Below are positions 7,140 to 14,367 of a stretch of 36,313 bases of DNA, piece by piece (position 1 is the stretch's first letter; each line of letters begins with the position of its first letter). The stretch is from an uncultured Lachnospiraceae bacterium. GTDB taxonomy: Bacteria; Bacillota; Clostridia; Lachnospirales; Lachnospiraceae. Made by a program: the position numbers and the translations under genes. The notes below the pieces were generated by a model that saw only the letters and a program-made list of their open reading frames with translations, did not search any database and was not told the DNA's origin. The stretch lies in assembly GCA_910586755.1 (NCBI GenBank), contig CAJUJM010000106.1:1-36313 (forward strand), in the 5' to 3' direction.

Positions 7140-7282
7140 AGCTTCATAAATGGCCCCATGAATTCCTGGATTTAAGCCGGGAGGAAAAAGCATATGTAAT
7201 CGCTGCTATTAGAATAAAAATGGAACACGATGAGAAAGAGGCCAAGCGTATGAGGCGCGGCCAGGGGAGGAAAAGGCGATAG
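7106..7282 (+). CDS. Small tail assembly chaperone extension (gpT-like)
   Basis: A 58-residue reading frame with WPHEFLDLSREEKAYVIAAI, the WP.EF..L...EK.....AI pattern typical of the C-terminal part of tail assembly chaperones, then a basic end KRMRRGQGRKRR. It can be made in two ways: on its own from the ATG at 7106 with GAGGGAGG 5 bases upstream, or as a -1 frameshift extension of the preceding XkdN-like protein. The start codon and following codons lie inside the 11-bp hairpin, which would hinder independent initiation. The next gene is the tape measure, as expected for this partner. The function is by analogy with gpG/gpGT. Confidence 0.72.
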   Translation: MEANIAYYCLHKLHKWPHEFLDLSREEKAYVIAAIRIKMEHDEKEAKRMRRGQGRKRR

Positions 7283-7292
7283 TTTTTTCGAT

Positions 7293-7347
7293 GGGATGTG
7301 GCAAAATGTAATCAGAGGTTTTCTATTATTTCATTTTGCCGCATCCC
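7293..7347 (+). terminator. Strong intra-operon hairpin before the tape measure gene
   Basis: GGGATGTGGCAAAATG (7293-7308) pairs with CATTTTGCCGCATCCC (7332-7347) over 16 bp with one G-U, loop 23 bases. Only TTT then ATATATAG follows, so it is a poor terminator; attenuation, RNA processing or stabilisation is as likely. The downstream RBS begins 14 bases later. Confidence 0.55.
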
Positions 7348-7373
7348 TTTATATATAGAAAGCAGGTGAAAAT

Positions 7374-9836
7374 TTGCCAACAGCAAGCACAGCATTACAG
7401 GTATATAACCAAATGCCTGTAGCAATAAATGGTATTGCAGATTCGATGAATAGTATAATAGAACCCGCCCGGAATCTGGAAAGATTATCGGGAAATTTGT
7501 TTAATATTATCCATATAGAGAAGACAAAGCAAGAACTGAATTATACGCGATCGGAAATTAATCAGATCAATAATGCAGTACAGGTAACAAATCAAGAATT
7601 AAATTGTGTGGGGTCAGAGCTTACTCAGATCGATAAAGCAGCAGATAATGCAAAAAAAACAAGTGATCTCTTAATAAAAAGCTTATGTGGAGCAAAAGGA
7701 AAAATGGGGGAAGTTTTAACGGAAGCCAATAATTATCAGGCGGCAGGAAATTTGCTCCAAGTCCAGACGGGGATGCAGAGAGATGATCTGGACATGGCCA
7801 AAGGGAGTATCAAATCTCTCTACATTGATAACATGGGGGAAAGCCTGGAAGATGCCGCCAGAAGCTTAGCCACAGTTCATCAGCTTACAAACCAGACAGG
7901 AGAGGGATTGGAGCTGATGACAAGAGCTGGTATTCTCATGAGGGACAGCTTTGGATACGACATCTCTGACAGCATCTATACAGCGCAGATGTTGGAAAAA
8001 CAGTTTGGAATATCAGGGGTTCAGGCCATGGATCTGATTATGCAGGCAACACAGGCAGGACTGAATCAAAACGGAAATTTATTAAGTACCATCAATGAAA
8101 ACGCAGAGGAATTTAAACAATTAGGATTTAACAGTGCAGAGATGTTTACCATGCTGGTAAACGGCGCAGAGGACGGGATAAATTCTGTAGACAAACTGGG
8201 GGCTGCGGTAAAAGAATTCTCTGCGCGAACAGCCAGTGGAAGCGAGTCTACGAAAAATGCTTTTCGCGCAATAGGACTAGATCCCAATGAGATGACGGCC
8301 CAATTTGCCCAGGGCGGGGATCCTGCAAAACAAGCATTTCTGCAGACAGTCAGTGCAATCGGCAGTACAGAAGATCCCATGCAGCAGAACATGGCCGGGG
8401 AAAGTCTCTTTGGAAATATGTGGGGAGAGCTGGGCTATGAGGGAATTATGGCCCTGGCAAACCTGAATGGGGAAGTGGCTCTTACCACACAAAATTTAGA
8501 GGCATTAAATAATATCCGGTACGATAACGCCACCAGCGCGCTGTCTTCACTGGGCCGCACCGTAAATATGGGGCTGGCGGGAGTGATAGGAGACACCGTT
8601 ACTACAGTAACAGCCCACATCAACGATTTTACCACTGGTTTACAGGGGGATGCCTCTAACATACAGGGGATTTTCGGAGGAATCGGGCTGGCTATCGGAT
8701 TTATCAGCAATATTATTTCAGAAGGCTGGTCAGTTATTGCACCTATTCTGATGGGAGTACTGGCCATTATGGGAATCTATTTGCTATTGACAGAGGGAGT
8801 CCAAAAGGTACAGCTTATCGGAAAAGCAGTTACGGAAGCTTACAGTGCGGCTCAGACATTTTTATCTATAGGTTTTGGAATATTAAAAGGGAATACTGCG
8901 GCTGCCAGTGCGGCAACTCAGACATATAACTCTGCGCTATTAGCTTGTCCGATTACGTGGATTATTATTGCAATTATTGCTTTTATAGCTGTCATTTATG
9001 CGGCGGTAGCTGCAATGAACAAATTGTTCGGAACCACTGTCTCTGCAGTAGGAGTCATTGTAGGAGTCTTTTTTGTAATGGGAGCGAATATTATCAATAT
9101 ATTTATAAATGTTTGGAACATATTTGCAATGCTTATTAATTTTATATGTAACCTTTTCACGAATCCCATTGCCGCAGTGCAAATCCTGTTTTTAGATATG
9201 GCCGGTAATGTGATAGACTGTGTACTGAACATGGCAAAGGCTGTGGAAAGTATCATTAATAAAATACCTGGCGTTGAGGTAAACATTACGGCAGGCTTAG
9301 AGGACTTTAAAGGTAAGATTGAAGCAGCATCAGAAAAGATTAAAACAGAGTCAGAATGGAAAGAAATTGTTAAGAATAAAGAGTTTATCGACTATGGAGA
9401 CGCTTTCCAAAATGGTTATGACTGGGGAGAAAATTTTGAAAATAGCTTTAATGATCCAAAAAGTATATTTGACGGGATGGAAAATCCGCTGGAAGGCCTG
9501 CTGGAGGATCCGCTGGGAGGCGGGCTGGAGAATAATCCGTTTGGCTTAGGAGGCGGCCAGTCGATTCCTCAGGACATTAGCAATAACACCGCCGCCACCG
9601 CAGGCAACACTGCCGCCATGGCCAATTCTATGACCATGCTGGACGAAGACCTGGAATACTTGCGGGATCTGGCGGAGCAGGAGGTCATCAACCGGTTTAC
9701 TACGGCCGAGCTGACCGTCAACATGGGAGGAATCACCAACCAGGTGAACTCCAACATGGATTTAGACGGGATCGGCAATTACTTAGAGGGAATCATTTTT
9801 GAACGGCTGGAAACAGCAGCGGAAGGAGTGTACTAA
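7374..9836 (+). CDS. Phage tail tape measure protein
   Basis: An 820-residue tape measure that sets tail length. The start is a TTG with AGCAGGTG upstream; the next ATG is 11 codons on. Residues about 50-95 hold a doubled heptad-like repeat (KQELNYTRSEINQINNA and NQELNCVGSELTQIDKA). The core 120-400 contains the TP901-type tape segment. Hydrophobic helices occupy about 440-620 and the C-terminus ends in LTVNMGGITNQVNSNMDLDG. At about 0.15 nm per residue it would give a tail near 120 nm. The first 350 bases are noticeably more AT-rich than the rest, hinting at an exchanged N-terminus. Tape measures are made for both infectious tails and tailocins, so this does not distinguish them. Confidence 0.92.
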   Translation: MPTASTALQVYNQMPVAINGIADSMNSIIEPARNLERLSGNLFNIIHIEKTKQELNYTRSEINQINNAVQVTNQELNCVGSELTQIDKAADNAKKTSDLLIKSLCGAKGKMGEVLTEANNYQAAGNLLQVQTGMQRDDLDMAKGSIKSLYIDNMGESLEDAARSLATVHQLTNQTGEGLELMTRAGILMRDSFGYDISDSIYTAQMLEKQFGISGVQAMDLIMQATQAGLNQNGNLLSTINENAEEFKQLGFNSAEMFTMLVNGAEDGINSVDKLGAAVKEFSARTASGSESTKNAFRAIGLDPNEMTAQFAQGGDPAKQAFLQTVSAIGSTEDPMQQNMAGESLFGNMWGELGYEGIMALANLNGEVALTTQNLEALNNIRYDNATSALSSLGRTVNMGLAGVIGDTVTTVTAHINDFTTGLQGDASNIQGIFGGIGLAIGFISNIISEGWSVIAPILMGVLAIMGIYLLLTEGVQKVQLIGKAVTEAYSAAQTFLSIGFGILKGNTAAASAATQTYNSALLACPITWIIIAIIAFIAVIYAAVAAMNKLFGTTVSAVGVIVGVFFVMGANIINIFINVWNIFAMLINFICNLFTNPIAAVQILFLDMAGNVIDCVLNMAKAVESIINKIPGVEVNITAGLEDFKGKIEAASEKIKTESEWKEIVKNKEFIDYGDAFQNGYDWGENFENSFNDPKSIFDGMENPLEGLLEDPLGGGLENNPFGLGGGQSIPQDISNNTAATAGNTAAMANSMTMLDEDLEYLRDLAEQEVINRFTTAELTVNMGGITNQVNSNMDLDGIGNYLEGIIFERLETAAEGVY

Positions 9837-9837
9837 T

Positions 9838-10512
9838 ATGCCATACGAAATTTATTTAGGGGGCTTACGCCTCCCTATTCCTCCGTCTAAAATCCAGATG
9901 AACAGAAAAGGTCAGAATAAGACCATGAATCTGATAAATGGGGAAGAGATCAATATCCTGAATCCGGCCGGTCTGATGGAGATAACCCTGGATGCGCTGC
10001 TTCCTATCCGCAGGTATCCCTTTGCCAGCTATGAAGACGGTTTTGAACCGCCGGAATACTTTTTAGATGCCTTTGAGCAGATGAAAGAGGAAAAAACTCC
10101 TATACAGTTTATTGTCATACGGGAAGGGCCTGGACGCTCTTCCTTTTTTGATACCAATCAAAAGGTGTCCCTGGAGGATTACGACATTACAGAGGACGCG
10201 GAGGAAGGCGGAGATATTACGGTGTCCCTGTCTTTAAAAGTTTATCAGGATTACGGGATTGCGGTGATTCCCCTTCCTCAGGAACCGGGCGGAGATATAG
10301 CGGCCGCTTCGTCACAGGAACGATCTGCCGAAACGGCCCCGGTCCCTGGGGTATACACGGTAGTCCGGGGAGACTGTCTGTGGGCCATTGCCAAAAAGAT
10401 ACTGGGAAACGGAAGCCGGTGGAGGGAAATCTACGCATTAAATCAGGACAAGATTGCCAATCCCAATCTGATTTATCCCGGCCAGATACTGGTTTTACCA
10501 GGAGGAAGGTAA
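9838..10512 (+). CDS. xkdP: LysM-domain tail protein (XkdP-like)
   Basis: A 224-residue protein following the tape measure by one base after the stop. The start ATG 9838 (MPYEIYLGGLRLPIPPSK) has GGAAGGAGTG upstream; codons further upstream overlap the tape measure. The N-terminal 150 residues are the XkdP-type tail hub/assembly segment. A linker rich in Ala, Glu and Ser leads to one C-terminal LysM domain (YTVVRGDCLWAIAKKILGNG, then LIYPGQILVLP), which binds peptidoglycan. In PBSX-like loci XkdQ and baseplate genes come next; here the coding run stops and repeat DNA begins exactly at the stop codon. The last 16 bases of the gene belong to the 91-bp repeat. Confidence 0.9.
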   Translation: MPYEIYLGGLRLPIPPSKIQMNRKGQNKTMNLINGEEINILNPAGLMEITLDALLPIRRYPFASYEDGFEPPEYFLDAFEQMKEEKTPIQFIVIREGPGRSSFFDTNQKVSLEDYDITEDAEEGGDITVSLSLKVYQDYGIAVIPLPQEPGGDIAAASSQERSAETAPVPGVYTVVRGDCLWAIAKKILGNGSRWREIYALNQDKIANPNLIYPGQILVLPGGR

Positions 10513-10720
10513 ATGCGGAGCATTTTCAAGATACCTTCCGACGAAATGGCAGGTGACGCCAGGCGTCGCGTGCCGATTCATAATTATACCAGGAGGAAGG
10601 TAAATGCGGAGCATTTTCAGGATACCTTCCGACGAAATGGCAGGTGACGCAGGGCGTCGCGTGCCGATTCATAATTATACCAGGAGGAAGGTAAATGTGG
10701 AGCATTTGATTCATTATTAT
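10497..10720 (+). repeat. Tandem 91-bp structured repeats, family A
   Basis: Two full copies (10497-10587, 10588-10678; exact 91-bp period) and a shortened third (10679-10720) missing about 47 internal bases. Each full copy carries hairpin 1 (GGAAGGTA / TACCTTCC outer stem, AATGC-GGA-GCATT inner stem, 7-base 3' bulge), then GACGAAAT, then hairpin 2 (GGCA...TGCC with inner GTGACGC/GCGTCGC). The repeat includes the 3' end of the LysM gene and an RBS (AGGAGG). Directly after the LysM stop, in frame, a mini-ORF begins that reads through SDEMAGDARRRVPIH. In copy 2 the corresponding ATG (10604) stays open into the fibre gene. Confidence 0.9.
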
Positions 10721-10738
10721 ACTAGGAGAATGAAATTT

Positions 10739-11131
10739 ATGGCGGAGACAAAAGGAATTATTACAGTAGCAGGCAGAAAGAAGTTATGTAAATCCCACGC
10801 AGGGGATATAAGCCTTCCTCCCATCACTCAGATGGCCTGGGGAGACGGGGGAGTCTTAGAGGATGGAACGCCCAAGACAGCTTCGGGAGATGAGAGTAGC
10901 CTCTTCAATGAATTGTTAAGAAAAGACATAGAAGGACACAGCTATCCGGTAGAAGAAGAAACCACCTGCCGTTACAACGGCTGCCTGGAAAAAGATGAGC
11001 TAACCGGAAAAGAAATATCCGAGATGGGCCTATATGATGCAGAAGGGGATTTAATTGCGTATCGAACCTTCAGAAGAAAAGGAAAAGACGAGGATATCCC
11101 GTTAAGCTTTGATATGGACGAAATTTTTTAA
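10739..11131 (+). CDS. Phage tail fibre/collar N-terminal protein
   Basis: A 130-residue protein starting MAETKGIITVAGRKKLCKSHAGD, then PPITQMAWGDGGV, the pattern of the tail-collar fibre family (DUF3751-like) that joins fibres to the baseplate. TAGGAG is 10 bases before the ATG at 10739; an ATG at 10730 would be only one base from it. The frame is also open upstream to the ATG at 10604 inside repeat copy 2, which would add 45 residues encoded by repeat DNA. The end (LSFDMDEIF) is typical, so the gene seems complete although short. It directly follows repeat family A and precedes repeat family B, as if it were a cassette. Confidence 0.82.
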   Translation: MAETKGIITVAGRKKLCKSHAGDISLPPITQMAWGDGGVLEDGTPKTASGDESSLFNELLRKDIEGHSYPVEEETTCRYNGCLEKDELTGKEISEMGLYDAEGDLIAYRTFRRKGKDEDIPLSFDMDEIF

Positions 11132-11153
11132 GGATGCAGCAGAAAGACGAGGA

Positions 11154-11379
11154 ACGAAATGGCAGGTGTCGGGAAGCGGCGCGTGCCAGTACATTTGAAA
11201 GAGGAAGAACGCTTGTGAAACGTAAGTTTCACAACTGGAATGCGTTCTGACGAAATGGCAGGTGCCGTGTAGCGGCGCGTGCCGATACATCTGAAAGAGG
11301 AAGAACGCTTGTGAAACGTAAGTTTCACAACTGGAATGTGTTCTGACGAAATGGCAGGTGCCGGGAAGCGGCGCGTGCC
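11154..11379 (+). repeat. Tandem 96-bp structured repeats, family B
   Basis: Three copies of the core, with ACGAAAT at 11154, 11250 and 11346 (exact 96-bp period). Copies 2 and 3 have hairpin 1: outer AGAACGC with GCGTTCT or GTGTTCT, inner TTGTGAAAC-GTAA-GTTTCACAA, and a 7-base 3' bulge. All three have GACGAAAT or AACGAAAT then hairpin 2 (GGCA...TGCC with inner GTGNCG/CGNCGC). The first copy lacks hairpin 1, being joined to the end of the fibre gene. Each encodes a mini-peptide with DEMAG or NEMAG, ending RRVPVH or RRVPIH; copy 2 is interrupted by TAG. The core matches family A, while the hairpin 1 sequence differs. Confidence 0.9.
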
Positions 11380-11404
11380 AGTACATTTGAAAGGAGAATG
11401 AATA

Positions 11405-12160
11405 ATGAATAATTGCGAAATAAAAACTCCTCGGGTATTTTCTCAGGAGATTCCCAAATGGGACAGAAATACATATGCAGACGGTAATGCTATGGGAGCA
11501 GTAGTAGAACAGCTATTTAATAATACGGTATACAATAAGGAAGAACTGAAAGAAAAGGTAGATACGGAAGGAGGTGACATTTCTGAAACCCAAGTGTCTG
11601 TAATCGACGAATCTACAGAAACGTTCCCTGTGCCAATGTCCGGGGATAAAGCCAAAGGCTTGTGGGGAAAATTGAAAAAATGGCAGCAGGACTGCCTGGC
11701 TAAGTTCGGGAACTATGTATTGACCAGTATGATTACAAATCAGCATGTGAACTCTACAAGTAATATTCCATCGTCCGCGTTGGTGTATCTGATGCAGCAG
11801 GGGATTACTCAGTTAAATAGGGATTTGGCAACAAAAAATCCCTTAATTAATGTGGTTTATGAGCATAGTATAACATATAGACTTGATGTCAATGTATGGT
11901 CTCGCCCATTACCAATTTATGTTGCAGATGGCGGATTTTATATGATCCATTGTACATTACGTGGCCCCAGCGCTGGATTGCAAATTATAGTAGATAATAC
12001 GGATGCATGGTCTGGTGACAGGGGTTCTGGTAGTGGACAGAGATTTGTAAACGCCTGTTGTATGCAGTGGCTTGCTGCTGGCACTAATATTAATTTTGGA
12101 TTTTATAGCGACACTGCATCTGATGTATACGCGATAGCACGTATACATAAAATCCGGTAA
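11405..12160 (+). CDS. Tail fibre (receptor-binding) protein
   Basis: A 251-residue fibre. The N-terminal 50 residues (IPKWDRNTYADGNAMGAVVEQLFNN) match the usual attachment segment of Lachnospiraceae-type phage fibres. A middle section carries VLTSMITNQHVNS and YLMQQGITQLNRDLATKN, probably a coiled stalk, and the C-terminal 110 residues are beta-rich with no family I recognise, ending ARIHKIR. AAGGAG is about 9 bases before the ATG at 11405; the earlier ATG at 11398 stops after four codons. The C-terminal half is more AT-rich than the N-terminal half, as expected for a swapped receptor-binding module. Fibre specificity would define which strains the particle binds. Confidence 0.8.
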   Translation: MNNCEIKTPRVFSQEIPKWDRNTYADGNAMGAVVEQLFNNTVYNKEELKEKVDTEGGDISETQVSVIDESTETFPVPMSGDKAKGLWGKLKKWQQDCLAKFGNYVLTSMITNQHVNSTSNIPSSALVYLMQQGITQLNRDLATKNPLINVVYEHSITYRLDVNVWSRPLPIYVADGGFYMIHCTLRGPSAGLQIIVDNTDAWSGDRGSGSGQRFVNACCMQWLAAGTNINFGFYSDTASDVYAIARIHKIR

Positions 12161-12213
12161 TGGCAAACCATTGCTTTAAATCGTTGCAATATAAGGCCGT
12201 TTTAGTAAGGGGG

Positions 12214-12519
12214 TTAAATAATACGCCATGCTGTCCAAGCATAGTTGACCCTTATTCTAAGAGCAAACTTAGTAGCAGTACCATTAAAAAATGACACTTG
12301 AACTATGGTAATTCCATCATATAAAAAAGCAAAAATTGTACCTCCTTCCAACCAAGGCGTATTAGCAGAATTAGCATAATAACGATAAAATCCAGAAGTC
12401 ACAGCAGCATTAGCATCATTAACAAGCGTGGTATTATATCGTGCATTGAAGGCTGCTTGAAGATTTGAAACATCTACAGCGGAAGCTTTACCAGCCAGAT
12501 TGGCACTAAGCACCCCCAA
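12214..12519 (-). pseudogene. Orphan tail fibre C-terminus in reverse orientation
   Basis: An antisense open segment whose protein ends TPWLEGGTIFAFLYDGI...FALRIRVNYAWTAWRII, the pyocin-knob-like C-terminal pattern of phage fibres. Upstream reading continues open as AAAFEYRNLGVLSANLAGKAS, resembling the stalk junction of the plus-strand fibre (ITQLNRDLATKN). No N-terminal attachment segment and no RBS with ATG are present; the only nearby starts are TTG or GTG. It faces the intact fibre end-to-end, leaving 53 bases between stops. It is best read as a spare or discarded receptor-binding module from an inversion or partial deletion. I could not find matching inverted repeats that would still allow switching. 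Confidence 0.65.
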
Positions 12520-12566
12520 ATTCCTATATTCAAAAGCGGCTGCAATCCGGGAGAGAAGGAGATTAG

Positions 12567-13556
12567 ATGAAAAAGATTATGAATGAGGCGGGAAACATTG
12601 TTGAAGAAATGTTAAAAGGATTGGAGCTAAGCGATCCGTCCCTGGTTTGTTTCCCCGAAAAGAGAGTGATTGCCCGCAGAGAAAAGGCCAGCAAAGTGGG
12701 TCTCTGCACAGCGGGAGGAAGCGGACATGAGCCGGCTCATGCCGGTTATGTAGGCATGGGGATGCTGGATGCGGCGGTAGCCGGGAATATATTTGCCTCC
12801 CCCAGCCCGGACCAGATGTTAAAAGGAATTGAAGAAGCCAATGCCGGAAAAGGCGTTCTGATGATTCTGAAAAATTATACAGGAGATCTGATGAACTTTT
12901 CCATGGCAAAGGAGCTTGCCGAGATGGAAGGCATTACAGTAGATTGTGTGGTAGTAAAGGATGATGTGGCTGTGCCGGACAGCACGTATTCTGCGGGGCG
13001 GCGCGGAATTGCCGGAACTGTACTGATACATAAGATCGCCGGAGCCAGGGCAGCGAAAGGGGCCAGCCTTAAGGAAGTAAAAGAAACAGCCCAGAAGGCC
13101 ATTGACAGAATTCGCACCATGGGAATGTCCATGACAGCCTGCACGCTTCCGGGACTGGAAAAGCCCGGCTTTACTTTGGGAGAGGAAGAAATCGAAATCG
13201 GCATGGGAATTCATGGTGAGCCGGGAATTGAAAAGACGGGGATGAAAACTTCCAAAGAACTTGCAGAGATTTTGCTGGGTAAGATTTTGGCGGATTACGA
13301 CTACAACGGATCGGAAGCCGCAATGCTGGTCAACGGACTGGGGGGTACTCCTTTGATGGAACTTTATGTGCTGGCCGGCGATGCTGCAAAGGTGCTGAAA
13401 GAAAAGGGGATTACCCTTTCGAGAGTCTATGTTGGAAATTATATGACATCCCTTGATATGGCTGGGTGCTCCATTTCTTTGCTTAAGCTGGATGAGGAGC
13501 TGAAAGAACTGCTGGACGCGCCTGCTAATACGCCGGGTTTTAAGACATTTGGATAG
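12567..13556 (+). CDS. dhaK: Dihydroxyacetone kinase, substrate-binding subunit DhaK
   Basis: A 329-residue DhaK, which binds dihydroxyacetone covalently. The GGSGHEPAHAG signature is at residues 50-60 and the catalytic His is H216 in GIHGEPG (E. coli H218). Length and the PGFKTFG C-terminus are normal. GAGAAGGAGATTAG precedes the ATG. It forms an operon with dhaL, nine bases on. The gene begins immediately after the tail locus, with no clear promoter in between; transcription may start within the antisense fibre remnant. The product phosphorylates dihydroxyacetone to DHAP in the cytoplasm with DhaL, feeding lower glycolysis. Confidence 0.95.
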   Translation: MKKIMNEAGNIVEEMLKGLELSDPSLVCFPEKRVIARREKASKVGLCTAGGSGHEPAHAGYVGMGMLDAAVAGNIFASPSPDQMLKGIEEANAGKGVLMILKNYTGDLMNFSMAKELAEMEGITVDCVVVKDDVAVPDSTYSAGRRGIAGTVLIHKIAGARAAKGASLKEVKETAQKAIDRIRTMGMSMTACTLPGLEKPGFTLGEEEIEIGMGIHGEPGIEKTGMKTSKELAEILLGKILADYDYNGSEAAMLVNGLGGTPLMELYVLAGDAAKVLKEKGITLSRVYVGNYMTSLDMAGCSISLLKLDEELKELLDAPANTPGFKTFG

Positions 13557-13565
13557 GAGTGTAGC

Positions 13566-14219
13566 ATGATAAGAATCAGTTGTGAGCAGTATTTGGAATA
13601 TTTGGAAATCGCAGCAGAGGCCATCCGGCAGCAAAAGGATTATATTACAGAGCTGGACGCGGCGATTGCAGACGGCGATCACTGGCTGAATGTGACAATC
13701 GGATTGGATAAAGTGCTGGCTCAGAGGGAAGAGCTGTCAGCATCCCGGGATTTTACAGAATTTTTTAAGAAGCTGGCCATGGCTGTCATGCCGGCTATGG
13801 GAGGGACCTCGGGAGCACTTTACGGAAGTGCGTATCTGTCCGCGGCAAAAGCTCTTGCCGGAAGCATTCAAATGGATGCGGAACAGGTGGCAGTCATGCT
13901 GAAAAGCTGGGCGGAAGCTATTATGGCCCGCGGCAATGCCAAGCCGGGGGATAAGACTATGGTGGATGCCATCTGGCCGGCAGCAGAAGGCTATGAGGCG
14001 GCGCTGAAGGAAGGAAAAACGGAGCAAGAAGCATTGACTGCCATGAAAGAACTTGCTCTTGCGGGCGCGGAGAGAACCAGAGGGATGGAGGCAGCGAAAG
14101 GCCGGGCAAGCAATCAGCCGGATAAAGGAGTGGGACATCTGGATCCAGGAGCAGTCACAATGGCTATTCAGCTGGAGTGCCTGGCGAATTACCTTGAAAA
14201 ATATGGCGGCAGGGATTAA
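13566..14219 (+). CDS. dhaL: Dihydroxyacetone kinase, nucleotide-binding subunit DhaL
   Basis: A 217-residue DhaL. The metal/nucleotide site is DAAIADGDHWLN, with the conserved Asp triad (family usually DGDHG.NM), and GGTSGALYG follows near residue 80. The C-terminal RASNQPDKGVGHLDPGA loop is normal for DhaL. RBS AGGAGTG overlaps the end of dhaK. No dhaM (the PTS phosphoryl donor for the ADP-bound DhaL type) is in the window, so the donor must be encoded elsewhere, or the pair works with another phosphoryl source. A strong terminator ends the operon 38 bases later. Confidence 0.94.
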   Translation: MIRISCEQYLEYLEIAAEAIRQQKDYITELDAAIADGDHWLNVTIGLDKVLAQREELSASRDFTEFFKKLAMAVMPAMGGTSGALYGSAYLSAAKALAGSIQMDAEQVAVMLKSWAEAIMARGNAKPGDKTMVDAIWPAAEGYEAALKEGKTEQEALTAMKELALAGAERTRGMEAAKGRASNQPDKGVGHLDPGAVTMAIQLECLANYLEKYGGRD

Positions 14220-14257
14220 GAAAGAAATCCGGGTTTGCTGTTTGTAAGTTGGAAAAT

Positions 14258-14280
14258 GGAGCCGTAAAGGCTCCGTTTTT
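14258..14280 (+). terminator. Terminator of dhaKL
   Basis: GGAGCC (14258-14263), loop GTAAA, GGCTCC (14269-14274), then GTTTTT. Confidence 0.88.
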
Positions 14281-14305
14281 GACTTTACAGATAGCTTCAG
14301 GAGAG

Positions 14306-14334
14306 TTGAAAATCAGTGAAAAAAATGCTATAAT
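14306..14334 (+). promoter_or_regulatory. Sigma-A promoter of the binding protein-chemoreceptor pair
   Basis: TTGAAA (14306-14311), 17 bp, TATAAT (14329-14334) with TG one base before it, 33 bp upstream of the start codon at 14368. Confidence 0.85.
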
Positions 14335-14367
14335 ACCGCTGAAATCAACAATGGGGGATCGGATATT

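Noticed and set aside
8940..9286. Low-complexity antisense and alternate-frame reading frames in the tape measure gene
   Set aside because: They are Tyr/Asn/Cys-rich or Ile/Thr-rich frames without RBS, produced by the hydrophobic-helix coding strand.
11206..11283. Integron attC site
   Set aside because: The folded shape with extra-helical bases is reminiscent, but the GTTRRRY and RYYYAAC core sites are not present and no integrase is in the window.
10497..11379. CRISPR array
   Set aside because: Repeats are 91 and 96 bp with no unique spacers between short repeats; units are fully repetitive and carry hairpins.
2473..12519. Complete prophage
   Set aside because: No integrase, excisionase, replication, terminase, portal, capsid, baseplate or lysis genes are present; only a tail and switch module remains. 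No att duplication was found with the tRNA-Ser, which is separated by a chemoreceptor gene.
11405..12560. Diversity-generating retroelement variable region
   Set aside because: No reverse transcriptase, no template repeat and no adenine-biased near-duplicate of the fibre end was seen in the window.
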